Positions 22,853-33,435 of a stretch of DNA of 64,000 bases are shown one piece after another. Source of the DNA: an uncultured Holdemania sp. (GTDB lineage Bacteria; Bacillota_I; Bacilli_A; Erysipelotrichales; Erysipelotrichaceae); contig CAJFOC010000023.1 in assembly GCA_904395815.1 (NCBI GenBank), positions 1 to 64,000 of the forward strand, in the 5' to 3' direction. Under the pieces are notes generated by a model. The model was not told the origin of the DNA, did no database searches, and saw only the letters and a list, made by a program, of their open reading frames with translations. Positions within the stretch are counted from its first letter, which is position 1, and each line of letters starts with the position of its first letter. Position numbers and translations under genes: made by a program.

Positions 22853-24721
22853 TTATTTCTTAAGACGCAACCGGCTGGCGGGCGAGCTCTTCTGCAGCGC
22901 CCTGGCATAAAACCATCCGCGCTGGATCAGATACACAACCAGAACGATCTTCACGGCCGCCCTGGAAACGGCCATGCTCATGATCTGTACCGGCGTAGGC
23001 TGATAGAACACATCATAGCTCACCGGACTCTCGCTGGCCAGCACGTCAAACTGAACCAGTCCGGTCTCTTTGGCAGGATAGGGAATCAGCGTCGCGATCT
23101 GCCGGCCATCCTGATACGCCGCAACCTGATAGCCGGTATAGTAGGTCCGGGGAACGATCAGCCATTGTCCTGCCGGTGCGGAATTCACGATGAAGCGGAA
23201 ATGACCGTATTCACTTTCGTCCACATCCCGATCAAAAATCGGCAGTTGCATGCTGCTGTCAATGATCGATTCACTCGGTGAAACCGCCCACTTTACCCAT
23301 TCCCGATATACCTTGTAGTTCACATGTCCCGGAACCGGCAAATAGTCCGCGCTGCTGAGCTGCTGAACATTGTAGGTGGCCTGCTGCTGAATCTCGCCAT
23401 ACACGCTGAGCTGCGCTTCCTTTGCCGTCATCGAATCCGGATAGCCGGCAATCTGATCAAAGTTGATTTTCAGCATCAAAGCGGAAGGAACAAGAATCAT
23501 CGCATAGCTGATGATCCAGGCATGGCGATGCTGAACCGGAGTGCGAAAGCGGCGCAGAAACAAAGTCCAGTAATAACTTCCGGACAACGCCAGCAACACA
23601 ATACAGACCGGCAGCAGCCGCTGCACAAACTGCATGAAGCTGAAAAAAGGAAACAGCGCCCACGGAAACAGCCGCGTCATCATCAACAGCGTCGCATACC
23701 CCATCACCCAGCAATGAAACAGAAACGGATGATGTTTTCGCTTGTTGCGGATCAGCAAACCGCTCAGCGGCAAAAACAACAGAAACGGTCCCGGTGAATT
23801 GTTCAGGTAAATTCCGGTGTCTACCCGAAAGTTCAGCAGATCGCTCAGCCCGGCGGCTGAAGAGGCCAGACCGCCTTCCAGATTGAACGTATGCGACAGG
23901 ACCATCTCCACAGTCCATAGCTGTTCCAGCATCGGCGCGATGAAAAACAGCGAACACGCCAGCGCCGCCAACACCGCCTCCGCCATATGCCAAAGCCGCT
24001 GTTTGTGACGCCACAGAAAACGGATACGGATCAGCGCAAACGCGGCGAAAACAAAACACATCAGGATAAAACTGATATTATGCGACAAGACCAGTCCGCA
24101 ATATCCCGCCGCCAGCGTAATCCAGCGCCGGCTATCGCCGTACATCGTCTGATAAATCCCCCTTAGACACAGCGGAATCCATACCAGCGCCAGCAATTCT
24201 CCCAAACCGCCCCGGCGCAGCACATCGGTGATGCTGTGCGTGTTCAGAATCATCATCACCATGCCCAGTACCGCCGCATTCCGGCATCCCCGTGTCACTT
24301 TCTCACTGCACAATCCCAGCGACAGCGCCGCCAGCCACACCAGTACCACGACCAAAAGCTTGTAAACGATCACCGGCGGCATGCCTGACTGCAGCAGCGC
24401 AGCCGGTGCGCTCAGAAACAGATTGCAGTAAAAAATCGGCGTCGGATAACCAAACTGATAATTCTGCTCACAGAATAGATAGGGATAACGGATCCCGTTC
24501 TCTCTGGCCAGCGCCAGGCTGATTATCCGGTTCAGATGAAACCCGGTATCCGCGCCCTGATGCAGTTGCCCGTTGGCAAACGGAAAACAGAAAAAGACGG
24601 CGATCGCCAAAGCGCAGAGCGCAATCAGCCCCCAGCTGCGCACACGCCGCTCAAAATATTCCATTTGTTTACCGTTTCGATGAGGATTCATGATCTTATT
24701 CCCTGACATTTCCATTTTCAT
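22853..24721 (-). CDS. Multi-TM membrane protein (6-pyruvoyl-tetrahydropterin synthase-related/YfhO-like)
   Basis: Many TM helices; GADTGFHLNRIISLALARENGIRYPYLF. Confidence 0.75.
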   Translation of the reverse strand: MKMEMSGNKIMNPHRNGKQMEYFERRVRSWGLIALCALAIAVFFCFPFANGQLHQGADTGFHLNRIISLALARENGIRYPYLFCEQNYQFGYPTPIFYCNLFLSAPAALLQSGMPPVIVYKLLVVVLVWLAALSLGLCSEKVTRGCRNAAVLGMVMMILNTHSITDVLRRGGLGELLALVWIPLCLRGIYQTMYGDSRRWITLAAGYCGLVLSHNISFILMCFVFAAFALIRIRFLWRHKQRLWHMAEAVLAALACSLFFIAPMLEQLWTVEMVLSHTFNLEGGLASSAAGLSDLLNFRVDTGIYLNNSPGPFLLFLPLSGLLIRNKRKHHPFLFHCWVMGYATLLMMTRLFPWALFPFFSFMQFVQRLLPVCIVLLALSGSYYWTLFLRRFRTPVQHRHAWIISYAMILVPSALMLKINFDQIAGYPDSMTAKEAQLSVYGEIQQQATYNVQQLSSADYLPVPGHVNYKVYREWVKWAVSPSESIIDSSMQLPIFDRDVDESEYGHFRFIVNSAPAGQWLIVPRTYYTGYQVAAYQDGRQIATLIPYPAKETGLVQFDVLASESPVSYDVFYQPTPVQIMSMAVSRAAVKIVLVVYLIQRGWFYARALQKSSPASRLRLKK

Positions 24722-24798
24722 AGTATTCCCGCCGGGGATGAAAATCAATGAAAATTCATCAATCTGCATAAAAAAACCGGTTTGATCACCGGTTGCGT

Positions 24799-25653
24799 TT
24801 AGCGATGAGCCAGAAAGGACAACAGCTGATCGCGGCGGTTTTCGCAATCCTCAATGCCCAGCTCAAACAGCTGTTTCAGCGCTTTGGCATCGCCGGAAAA
24901 CCGCTTGACCCCCAGATTGCGGGAAGGTCGGATCAATAACGCTTTTCCCTGCTGCTGCAGCTGTTCCACCTGCGCCATTTCCTGATAATAGACGTCGCTG
25001 CGCACTTTCAGCGCCTCGATCAGCGCGTCGTTATGATACAGCAGCCGGCACGTCTTCAGCAGCATGCCGCTGGACGGCTTGCGCACATAGCTTTCATCCT
25101 TGGTCACAATGACCAGATGACGGTCGCAGCCATGCGCCAGCGACCGCTGGATCGGCACCATCGTCGTCACTCCGCCATCCATGTACAAGCCATCGCGATA
25201 AGCCACCGGCGCGCCAGCCACCGGCAGCGTACAGGCCGCTTTCAAAAGCCGCAGATCATCATCCAAATCTTCCTTTTTCAGCCATTCCACACGGCTGGCA
25301 TTCAGATTGAACACGCCGATTTCAATCTCCATCGTCCCCTGCCGCAACGGTTCCAGCTGATACTGCACCGCGTTTTTCAGCAGATGATCAAACATGAAAT
25401 CATAACCGACATAATGATGCTCCCGCAGCAGCGGATTCACGCCGACATTGCGTTTATCCGGCATGTAGGTCACGCTGACATCATACAGATACTGTTTATT
25501 TTTCATCGCGTAGCTGCACAGATTCATCGCTCCGGCGGAAATTCCGACACCGTAGTCCATTTCGATTCCCTGATCGATCAGCCAGCTCAAAACTCCCGCG
25601 GTATACGCTCCGCGCATGCCGCCGCCTTCCAGAACAAGTCCGGTCTTACTCAT
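24799..25653 (-). CDS. Patatin-like phospholipase
   Basis: LVLEGGGMRGAYTAGVLSWL...GISAGAMN...YMDGGVT. Confidence 0.93.
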   Translation of the reverse strand: MSKTGLVLEGGGMRGAYTAGVLSWLIDQGIEMDYGVGISAGAMNLCSYAMKNKQYLYDVSVTYMPDKRNVGVNPLLREHHYVGYDFMFDHLLKNAVQYQLEPLRQGTMEIEIGVFNLNASRVEWLKKEDLDDDLRLLKAACTLPVAGAPVAYRDGLYMDGGVTTMVPIQRSLAHGCDRHLVIVTKDESYVRKPSSGMLLKTCRLLYHNDALIEALKVRSDVYYQEMAQVEQLQQQGKALLIRPSRNLGVKRFSGDAKALKQLFELGIEDCENRRDQLLSFLAHR

Positions 25654-25713
25654 TCGTCTCACCTCAACAATGTAATATTTTATCGAAGATTGGACAGAAA
25701 TACCAGACCCAAT

Positions 25714-26391
25714 TCATTCTTTCAGACATTGTTCGACTTTCTGACGGAACTCATCCATCCGCTGCTGATCCAACAGCTGACGCGGACAATGCTTACCGGA
25801 GAAATCCTGATGAGTCCGGATGTCCTCGACTCGCAGATGATACGCCCGGATCAGCTCAGCGCACAAAGCGGCGGCATTGTCCAGCGTCTTTTCAAAATCA
25901 TTGCCTTCATTGACGCACAGCTCAATGCCGATACCGTTGAGATTACCGCCGTTTTCCTCCAGTCGATCGCCGGCATGCCATCCCACTTCATTGTCAGGCA
26001 GCGAATGAACGATCGTATGATCGTCCACCGTATAATGCCATGAATTGACGTCAGTCTCATTGGTTCTCAGATATTCGCCATGATGCAGGGCATCCGCCGA
26101 GGCAGCAGTGTTGTCCGTCTCATGAATGACAATCCAGCGAATCTGCCGGATGATCTGCGGCCGGTTCTGATGACCCGGAGGAATTTCATCCTGCACGATG
26201 ACCAGATCCGCAGCCCGTTCGATCAGCACCGCCTCACTGCTGTACCGTCTTCCTCCTGCCAACGGCGCCAGCGCAACCGCGCACGCCAGCAATCCGCACA
26301 CCACCGCCAGCAACGCCAGAAAGTGCCGAACTTCCTTTTTCAGCCGGATTCTTTTTCTTTTCCGGCGTACCGCCTGTTTTTTTCCTGCCAT
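25714..26391 (-). CDS. N-acetylmuramoyl-L-alanine amidase (Amidase_2)
   Basis: RWIVIHETDNTAASADALHHGEYL...HYTVDDHTIVHSLPDNEVGWHAGD...THQDFSGKHCPRQLL. Confidence 0.92.
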   Translation of the reverse strand: MAGKKQAVRRKRKRIRLKKEVRHFLALLAVVCGLLACAVALAPLAGGRRYSSEAVLIERAADLVIVQDEIPPGHQNRPQIIRQIRWIVIHETDNTAASADALHHGEYLRTNETDVNSWHYTVDDHTIVHSLPDNEVGWHAGDRLEENGGNLNGIGIELCVNEGNDFEKTLDNAAALCAELIRAYHLRVEDIRTHQDFSGKHCPRQLLDQQRMDEFRQKVEQCLKE

Positions 26392-26477
26392 GACTGAATC
26401 ACTCTTTCCCGGTTATTGTATCACAATCCTCTGTGAGAAAATCTTAATTCTTTCCAAAGGAAAACGACGCCGGCGTT

Positions 26478-27047
26478 TCAGAAAAACATGTGTTCAATAA
26501 AGATCTTCAGCCCGATTCCAACCAGAATCACTCCGCCTGTCAGCTGCGCCTTTTCCCTGACCAGACTGCCAAACCGTTTGCCCAGCTGGGTACCGGCAAG
26601 ACTGATCAGAAATGTCGTCAGACAGATCGAAGCGGCAGCCTGCAGAATGTTAACCCGCATGACGGCAAAACTGACGCCCACCGCCAGCGCGTCAATGCTG
26701 GTAGCGATAGCCTGCATCAGAATCATCCTGCCGCTCAGCATCCGGCTGGGACTTTCACATTGCGGCTCGTTGCGCTGCTGCCAGGCTTCCTTGATCATGT
26801 TCAGACCGATAGCGCCCAGAAGAATCAGCGCGATCCAGTGATCGATCGAGGCGATCGCATCGCTGAAAGTACGGCCGCAGAAATAACCGATCACAGGCAT
26901 CAGGCCCTGAAACAAACCGAACGCGCCCGCTACCATCAATGCCTGCCGGCGATGAAAGTTCTGACAGCACAGACCGTCGGTCACCGCGACCGCAAACGCG
27001 TCCATCGCCAGCCCGACCGCCAGAATCAACAGTGTTACTCCATCCAT
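26478..27047 (-). CDS. mntP: Manganese efflux pump MntP
   Basis: MDGVTLLILAVGLAMDAFAVAVTDGL...ATSIDALAVGVSFA, DUF204/MntP; preceded by a Mn riboswitch. Confidence 0.93.
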   Translation of the reverse strand: MDGVTLLILAVGLAMDAFAVAVTDGLCCQNFHRRQALMVAGAFGLFQGLMPVIGYFCGRTFSDAIASIDHWIALILLGAIGLNMIKEAWQQRNEPQCESPSRMLSGRMILMQAIATSIDALAVGVSFAVMRVNILQAAASICLTTFLISLAGTQLGKRFGSLVREKAQLTGGVILVGIGLKIFIEHMFF

Positions 27048-27072
27048 GTTCTCTTCTCTCTCTTTCCATCCC

Positions 27073-27201
27073 AAAAAAAGACTCAGGCACAGATTCTTCC
27101 TCAGAGTCTATGCTTGAGTCTTGTTCATTAAGCCAAACCAGGCTCGCTGCCATTGTGTTGATTTGACACGCACGGGATCATGCGCAAACTACTCCCTCAA
27201 G
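27073..27201 (-). ncRNA. yybP-ykoY (Mn2+) riboswitch with terminator expression platform
   Basis: P1 CTTGAG (27201-27196) / CTCAAG (27118-27113) flanks GGGAGTAG and ACAAGAC motifs. Then GACTCAAGCATAGA/TCTGTGCCTGAGTC hairpin + T7 directly upstream of mntP. Confidence 0.88.
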
Positions 27202-27257
27202 AAGCGATTTTACTTTACCAGAAAGCTGTCGGGCTTTCAAGTCTTTTCGCCTCTTTT

Positions 27258-28793
27258 TTACAGCAGCGGAGAAAACAGATTCAGCACCGCCTGCGCAATC
27301 CGTACCGGCAATCGGGTCCGGCGGCAATCCTGCAGCGTGACCTCCACGCATTCGCTCAGCGTATCCAGGTAATCCTGCTTCATATCCTTGATAATGGAGC
27401 TGCCATACATCAGCACCCCGCATTCAAAATGCAGATAATAGCTGCGATAATCCATATTGGTCGTTCCGCACAGTCCGATTTCATCATCGCTGACAAACGA
27501 TTTGGAATGCAGGAATCCCGGCGTGTATTCATAAATCCGCACCCCCGCTTTCAGTAACGGCTCATAATTGGCGCGGGTAATCATGAATACCAGTTTCTTA
27601 TCGGGAATGTGCGGCACGGTAATGCGCACGTCCACCCCGGATTTGGCCGCGATTTCCAGCGCCCGCTGCATCTCATAACCGATGATCAGATAAGGAGTGT
27701 GGATATAGACATACCGGCGGGCCTGATTGATGATGTTGAAATGCACGCTGGCGCCCACCGCTTCCTCATCGGTCGGACTGTCGGAAAAGGGCTGAATATA
27801 GCCGTCGCTGCGAAAATGTTCATCCGGTTTAAATACCGGCCAGTAATCGTCATAGTTGCTGGCTGCCGCCGGATAGGCAAAGTTCCAGAACTGCAGAAAC
27901 ATCACCGTCAGACTCCACACCGCCTCCCCTTTCAGCATGACCGCGGTGTCCTTCCAGTGACCGTATTTCTCATAGGCGTTGATGTATTCGTCCGCCAGAT
28001 TGATTCCTCCGACAAAGCCAACCTTGCCGTCAATGACGGTAATCTTGCGGTGATCGCGATTGTTCATTTCAATCGCCAGTCGCGCCCGCAGCGGATTGAA
28101 CACCGCGCAGCGGATGCCCAGCTTTTCCAGAATCCGGCGATAATTCGCCGGCAGTGTATAAACGCAGCCGGCATCATCGTACATGACGCGCACATCGACG
28201 CCCTGCTTCACCTTCTCAATCAGAATTTCCAGAATGGAATCCCACATGATGCCGTTATCCACAATAAAATATTCCAGAAAGATGTACCGTTCCGCTTTTT
28301 TCAGTTCTTCCAGCATATGCCAGAACTTGTCCTCCCCGGTGCGGCAATACGTCACTTCCGTATGGGTATACACCGGAAAATAGGCGTTATCGGCTACATA
28401 GCGAAACTGTTTGACCGTCTGTTCATCCTGTTTGGCAATCTGCTGCAGCACTTTGGGATTCTGAATCAGCACCGGATGAGTCCGCGCCGCCTCCGCCATC
28501 GCATCCTTGCGCAGCGCCTTGGGCATCTTGCGGCCGCCGAACATCAGATAAAACAGACCGCCAAACAACGGCAGCACCAGCACCAGAAGAATCCAGGCCA
28601 GCTTGTAAGACGGATTTTCCTGCCGGTTCACAATGTAGACGACAAGAAACAGATTCAGAAAACGCAGAAAGTTACTGAAAAAGCGGAAACCGGACAGACT
28701 GACCATGACGCCCATGATCAATCCCAGCTGCAGCAGAATCAGCACCGCTACGATAAACATCCGGTTGGACAGAAGATTCAATAGCTTTTTCAT
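27258..28793 (-). CDS. cls: Cardiolipin synthase
   Basis: Two HKD motifs (NNRDHRKITVIDGKVGFVGGIN; HSKSFVSDDEIGLCGTTNMDYRS). Confidence 0.95.
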   Translation of the reverse strand: MKKLLNLLSNRMFIVAVLILLQLGLIMGVMVSLSGFRFFSNFLRFLNLFLVVYIVNRQENPSYKLAWILLVLVLPLFGGLFYLMFGGRKMPKALRKDAMAEAARTHPVLIQNPKVLQQIAKQDEQTVKQFRYVADNAYFPVYTHTEVTYCRTGEDKFWHMLEELKKAERYIFLEYFIVDNGIMWDSILEILIEKVKQGVDVRVMYDDAGCVYTLPANYRRILEKLGIRCAVFNPLRARLAIEMNNRDHRKITVIDGKVGFVGGINLADEYINAYEKYGHWKDTAVMLKGEAVWSLTVMFLQFWNFAYPAAASNYDDYWPVFKPDEHFRSDGYIQPFSDSPTDEEAVGASVHFNIINQARRYVYIHTPYLIIGYEMQRALEIAAKSGVDVRITVPHIPDKKLVFMITRANYEPLLKAGVRIYEYTPGFLHSKSFVSDDEIGLCGTTNMDYRSYYLHFECGVLMYGSSIIKDMKQDYLDTLSECVEVTLQDCRRTRLPVRIAQAVLNLFSPLL

Positions 28794-29611
28794 CTCCGGG
28801 CTCCCTTTTTCAGCAGCGATTCATCCCACTGTTCCACCAGGCGCAATCCCTTCAGATCCACAAAAGAACGCACCAGCGCAATCCGCTCGGACATCAGGGT
28901 CAGCTGCTGCGGCGCATGCGCATCCATGCCGAACACCGCCCGGCAGTGAAAGTCCGCGGCAATACGCCAGAAATCATTCCAGGGATAGGCATACCGTTTC
29001 CCCTGCGTCATCTGCCGCAAACCATAGCGGATTCCGTTCAGATTGATTTCCGCCGGCACATCCCAGGCAGCCAGCGCCCGGCAGATTCTGATGGAAGCCT
29101 GCTGACAGGCTTCAGACCAGTCCCCTCTTCCCAGCATGAAATAATCCGGATGAGCCAGCACGTCCACCAATCCCTGCGCCAGCGCCTCTTCAATCAGCTC
29201 CGCATACCGCAGCACTGCTTCATCGCTGCAGACGACGCCAAAATCCACGCCGCCCGGACCGTCGTAATGCTGTCCCAGAATCATCAGATCCGTTTCCTGC
29301 CGGCGCTGTTTCAGCTCCTTCAGACACTGGGGAAAATATTCAAATTCATAGCCGGAAAGAATCCGGAGCGAGCCCTGAAACTCCTGACGCAGACTTTGAA
29401 TCGAGTTCAGATACCCTTCTCTTTCTTCCGGATTCATCCGATCACTGACATCACGCAGACAGGAAAACGGACAGTGATCGGTAAATCCCAGCACCTTCAG
29501 TCCGGCGCTGAGCGCGGCCTGGGCATATTCGCGATCCGTGCCCACCGCATGACGGCAGCGCGCAGTATGGGTATGAAGGTTAAAATCAGGCATATTCTCC
29601 CTCCTCAACAT
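28790..29611 (-). CDS. PHP-domain histidinol-phosphatase-like
   Basis: NLHTHTARCRHAVGTDREYAQAALSAGLKVLGFTDHCPF. Confidence 0.88.
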   Translation of the reverse strand: MLRRENMPDFNLHTHTARCRHAVGTDREYAQAALSAGLKVLGFTDHCPFSCLRDVSDRMNPEEREGYLNSIQSLRQEFQGSLRILSGYEFEYFPQCLKELKQRRQETDLMILGQHYDGPGGVDFGVVCSDEAVLRYAELIEEALAQGLVDVLAHPDYFMLGRGDWSEACQQASIRICRALAAWDVPAEINLNGIRYGLRQMTQGKRYAYPWNDFWRIAADFHCRAVFGMDAHAPQQLTLMSERIALVRSFVDLKGLRLVEQWDESLLKKGARR

Positions 29612-29697
29612 GTCCTATTATAGCGAAATCACCGCGGCATTGCATCTACCAGTTATCGCCTGCCGCTCAAATCAACAGCCGGGATATTCCCGGCCGC

Positions 29698-30159
29698 TTA
29701 CAGTTGAAATTCAAAGATGCATTTTTCCACATCGCCATACCGCACCAGATAATGATCCTGCGGAATCCTGACGATTTCCTTCAGCGTTCCGCCCAGATGT
29801 TCCAGCGTTCTGCGCGAGGGCAGATTGTCCGGATTGCACGTAATGATCAGCGATGACATGCCATATTTTTCACGGGCCAGCTGAAACAGAATCCGGCACG
29901 CCTTCAGCGCGGTATGATGTCCCCGATAGGGCGGATAAACCGTGTAGCCGACCTGCCCGGCATAATACAGCTCCTCGTTCATCCCCAGCCGCAGATCACA
30001 GCGGCCAATCGCCGTCAGACTGCCATGACGGCGGATTTCAAAGACGACCGAAGGGATGCCGTCCCCGGCATCCGCCGCCTTGATGTCCATGACTTTAACG
30101 AGGTCAATCTCTCCATCCGTCAGGATTTCCCTGCGCAGCAGCCGGCTGATCATTCCCAT
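29698..30159 (-). CDS. GNAT family N-acetyltransferase
   Basis: GQVGYTVYPPYRGHHTALKACRILFQLAREKYGMSSLIITCNPDNLPSRRTLEHLGG. Confidence 0.85.
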   Translation of the reverse strand: MGMISRLLRREILTDGEIDLVKVMDIKAADAGDGIPSVVFEIRRHGSLTAIGRCDLRLGMNEELYYAGQVGYTVYPPYRGHHTALKACRILFQLAREKYGMSSLIITCNPDNLPSRRTLEHLGGTLKEIVRIPQDHYLVRYGDVEKCIFEFQL

Positions 30160-30163
30160 CGGA

Positions 30164-30427
30164 TTACCCCTGAACCGCTTCTTCAAGCAGCTGACGGATC
30201 TGTTCTTCCTGCAGCGCGCCTTCCAGCTTCTTCTGGCTGCCCAGATAAAAGGTCGGAACATAATAATAATCGGCCTTGTCCGCCAGTTCCGGCTGTTTCG
30301 CTTCGTCAATGATCGTCACCGAAAGCGCCCCATAGCGCGGATCCGATTCCATCAGGGCTTTCAGCTGTTTTCTCGCCCGGATGCAGTACGGGCAGTTCTC
30401 CAGAACAAACATCGTAATCTTCTCCAT
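30164..30427 (-). CDS. Glutaredoxin/thioredoxin-fold protein
   Basis: MEKITMFVLENCPYCIRARKQL, CPYC motif. Confidence 0.9.
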   Translation of the reverse strand: MEKITMFVLENCPYCIRARKQLKALMESDPRYGALSVTIIDEAKQPELADKADYYYVPTFYLGSQKKLEGALQEEQIRQLLEEAVQG

Positions 30428-30516
30428 CAGAGCTCACCTTCCTTTTATCAGTTTACCAGATTCTTCCAGCGGAAACAACGGCTTTGATCTGTCAGTTTTC
30501 GACACCCTGCGTCATT

Positions 30517-32067
30517 TCAGTCAGCCATCAGGTTGTTGCCGGACAACAGCGGACAGGCAGCCAGAAGCAATACCAGTCCCGCCAGCAGATTGACGGACAA
30601 CGCCGCCAGATTCAGCCAGAAAGCGCCACATCCGGCGAGCATCAGAAAGATCATCAGCACTCCGGAAGGAATGGCGGCGATCACGGCGACCGTGATTTTG
30701 ATCAGCTGTTCCATCAGCATCGTCGAACGGCTTTTCAGAATGCGCAGACAGAACAGCGAAGCGCACAGAAACAGCCAGCTGTATCCAAACAAAAGCAGCG
30801 CGCTGCCGGCGACCTCGCCCCATCCCACGCCAAAGATCAGCGGACAGAGAATCAAGGAGGCGACGACGACCGCCGACATATGCAGCATCGAAGGCACCGT
30901 CAGCGCCAGCATCTTCTTCAGCCGCCGCTCCGGTATCAGATACAGATAAAAGACTCTGAGATCCCGTGAAATCTGATCGGTAGTGGCGCTGGTAAAAATC
31001 ACGATCAGGATGAAAAACTGATAGAAATCATATCCCTGTCCCATCCAGCTGATTCCCAGATACAGTGCGATCAGCACGATCTCCTGCAGACTGAGCAGCC
31101 GTCGGGTTTTGCGCAGGATCAGCAGATTTTTCGAGATCAGCGCGGCGGCGCCGGCGCCAAAAGAGAACCGACCCACCGCATGGATTTTTTCCTGCGTACC
31201 ATTCTGGCTCTGACCCCGGCGCATTTTCTGGCGCAGATCACTGATCCACTCCGCATCCTGCATCGCCTTCTCATAAAAATCGCCCTTCACATTGAGGATC
31301 ATCCACGTCAGCCCGCCGCACAGCGCCAAAGTCGCGCCCAGTCCTGCTATGCAGAACAGCAGATTGCCTTCCACCAGGCTGACCAGCGCCGTCTTGCACC
31401 AGCCGAAAACCGGAATCCAGTTGAACAGCGGATCAGAGACAAACCGGATCAGCACCGTTTCCATCGAACCGCCTGCCGCCACGTTGCGCAAGGCGATCAA
31501 CGCGATTGCCAGCAGCAGCGCCGCCAGTAACCCCAGCTTCACCTTCCGGGCATGAGGATTCACCATTTCCCAGAAATAAAACCAGGTGATCAGAGCGAAT
31601 ACGAAATAAAACATCAGCAGACTGCCGGCAATCAGCGCCATGACCAGTCCCGGGGTCAGCACGACGTTCACACTCATCAGAAGCAGCATGTACAGCACTG
31701 CGATAACCGCGTACAACAGACTGCCCTGAACCGTCTGCACCAATAGAAATCCCAGTGTCTGACGGCGGGTAAACGGTCCGGCAAAAATAAACTGCGCATC
31801 GTCGCGGGTAACGATGGCCGTGCGCTTCTGCAGGATCATCACCGTCAGCAGAAGCAACAGATACCCGCAATACAGCATCATCCAGCCGCTGACAGACTGA
31901 ACGTTCATCAAGGCGGACAGCTGTTGCTGCTGCTGGGATACCGATACCATCAGAAATATGAAAAACGCGATACCCAACAGCGTCAGAATGGCCGAGGACG
32001 GACGGGAAAAGATTTTGCGGACCATCGCCTTCTGCTTGATTAAAAACAGATAAACCAGCGCCTTCAT
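30517..32067 (-). CDS. ABC transporter permease
   Basis: Multi-TM protein adjacent and overlapping with the ATPase gene. Confidence 0.85.
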   Translation of the reverse strand: MKALVYLFLIKQKAMVRKIFSRPSSAILTLLGIAFFIFLMVSVSQQQQQLSALMNVQSVSGWMMLYCGYLLLLLTVMILQKRTAIVTRDDAQFIFAGPFTRRQTLGFLLVQTVQGSLLYAVIAVLYMLLLMSVNVVLTPGLVMALIAGSLLMFYFVFALITWFYFWEMVNPHARKVKLGLLAALLLAIALIALRNVAAGGSMETVLIRFVSDPLFNWIPVFGWCKTALVSLVEGNLLFCIAGLGATLALCGGLTWMILNVKGDFYEKAMQDAEWISDLRQKMRRGQSQNGTQEKIHAVGRFSFGAGAAALISKNLLILRKTRRLLSLQEIVLIALYLGISWMGQGYDFYQFFILIVIFTSATTDQISRDLRVFYLYLIPERRLKKMLALTVPSMLHMSAVVVASLILCPLIFGVGWGEVAGSALLLFGYSWLFLCASLFCLRILKSRSTMLMEQLIKITVAVIAAIPSGVLMIFLMLAGCGAFWLNLAALSVNLLAGLVLLLAACPLLSGNNLMAD

Positions 32068-32762
32068 CCCTGTTCCCCCTGCGTGCATTCAAAAAACAGC
32101 TGCTTCAGCGAAGTGTCCCCCAGCTCCTGCCGGCTGACGCTGCGGACAATCTGACCGTGATCCAGAATGTAGGCCGTATCCCACAGCGATTCAAACATAT
32201 CGATGATATGCGTCGAAATCAGGATGCTTTTGCCCTGTTCACGCAATTCCTGCAACAGCTGCAGCACCGACTCGATCGCCGCCGGATCCAGGCCGATCAT
32301 CGGCTCGTCGATCAGGATCGAATCCGGATCCGTCAGTAACGCCAGCACCATCGACAGCTTCTGCGACATACCCTTGGACAGCTCGCGGGCCGTCTTTTTC
32401 TTCTTGTCGCTCAGCTCAAAACGTTCCAGCAGCGCCTGCGCCCGCTGTTCTCCCTGGGGCGCGCGGTACGCTTTGGCAATGAAACGGATATGCTCCTCCA
32501 CCGTCAGCTGTTCGTAAAGCACCGGCGCCTCCGGAATATAACCGAAACGCTGCTTGGCCTTGACCGACGTGTTGCTGAACCCATCGATCAGAATCTGGCC
32601 ATCGTAGCTCAGCAAGCCGGCGATACTTTTGATCGTCGTCGACTTGCCGGCGCCATTGGGCCCCAGAAGAATCGTAATCCGGCCATTCGCGGCGATCATC
32701 GACACATCGTCGACGGCCTTGAAATGACCATATTTTTTGGTGAGATGACTGACCTCAAACAT
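32064..32762 (-). CDS. ABC transporter ATP-binding protein
   Basis: LLGPNGAGKSTTIKSIAGLL...LSKGMSQKLSMVLALLTDPDSILIDEPMIGLDP. Confidence 0.95.
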   Translation of the reverse strand: MFEVSHLTKKYGHFKAVDDVSMIAANGRITILLGPNGAGKSTTIKSIAGLLSYDGQILIDGFSNTSVKAKQRFGYIPEAPVLYEQLTVEEHIRFIAKAYRAPQGEQRAQALLERFELSDKKKKTARELSKGMSQKLSMVLALLTDPDSILIDEPMIGLDPAAIESVLQLLQELREQGKSILISTHIIDMFESLWDTAYILDHGQIVRSVSRQELGDTSLKQLFFECTQGEQG

Positions 32763-32861
32763 GAAAATCCCCCTTTTTTTTCTTACGATTCTTATCGTAT
32801 CATATTTTTCTTATTTTATTTATTAAGATTTGGTAAAGAACCGCTTTTCTTTTTCACGGCT

Positions 32862-33324
32862 TCATGACGGCTCTGTTTCTTCGGCTGACGAGGTCTGTTC
32901 ACCGATCATTTCAGCCATTCCCCCGCAGATCAGCCGCTGAGCCGGATCGATCAGCTCCTACAGCGGCAATTTTTCGCCATCCGCCACCCATTGCCGGTAA
33001 AGAATGGTCGTATTGGCTCCAACATAGGCGAAAACCAGACTTTCCGCGGCCTCGCTCAGACCGAAGACGCCCCGGTTGGTTTTTCGCCGGTAGTCCATGA
33101 CCGCCTTGTTGATTCTCGCCCAGACCGGCTGATCACTGCCGCTGCTGCAGCAGATCATCCAGCCCGGTGTAATGAGAATAAAAGGTTTTGCGGTTGATCC
33201 GGGCGCGGCGGGCCAGCTCCTTGACCGTAATCTGATCGTAATCCATTTCGCAGATCATCGTCTGAAACACATCCCGGATCGCCTCGCGGGTTTTGACGAC
33301 CCGCAGATCCTCTCTGTCCTTCAC
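32862..33324 (-). pseudogene. Degraded TetR-family regulator
   Basis: Intact TetR HTH (AIRDVFQTMICEMDYDQITVKELARRARINRKTFYSHYTGLDDLLQ) ends at a stop. The C-terminal part continues in another frame (PVWARINKAVMDYRRKTNRGVFGLSEAAESLVFAYVGANTTILYRQWVADGEKLPL*ELIDPAQRLICGGMAEMIGEQ) with a further in-frame TAG. Confidence 0.8.
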
Positions 33325-33435
33325 AAGGCATCCCTCCTTCAGTCTCCGTTATAAATTGGGACTATTATAATCCCGATGATCAGAAAAATGCAACACGTGA
33401 GGAATCCTTCTCACCTGTTTCTCAAAAAGCGGAAA

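Noticed and set aside
27171-27260. Start of the apparent 125-aa plus ORF 27180-27557
   Set aside because: Antisense across the riboswitch and cls 3' end; no support.
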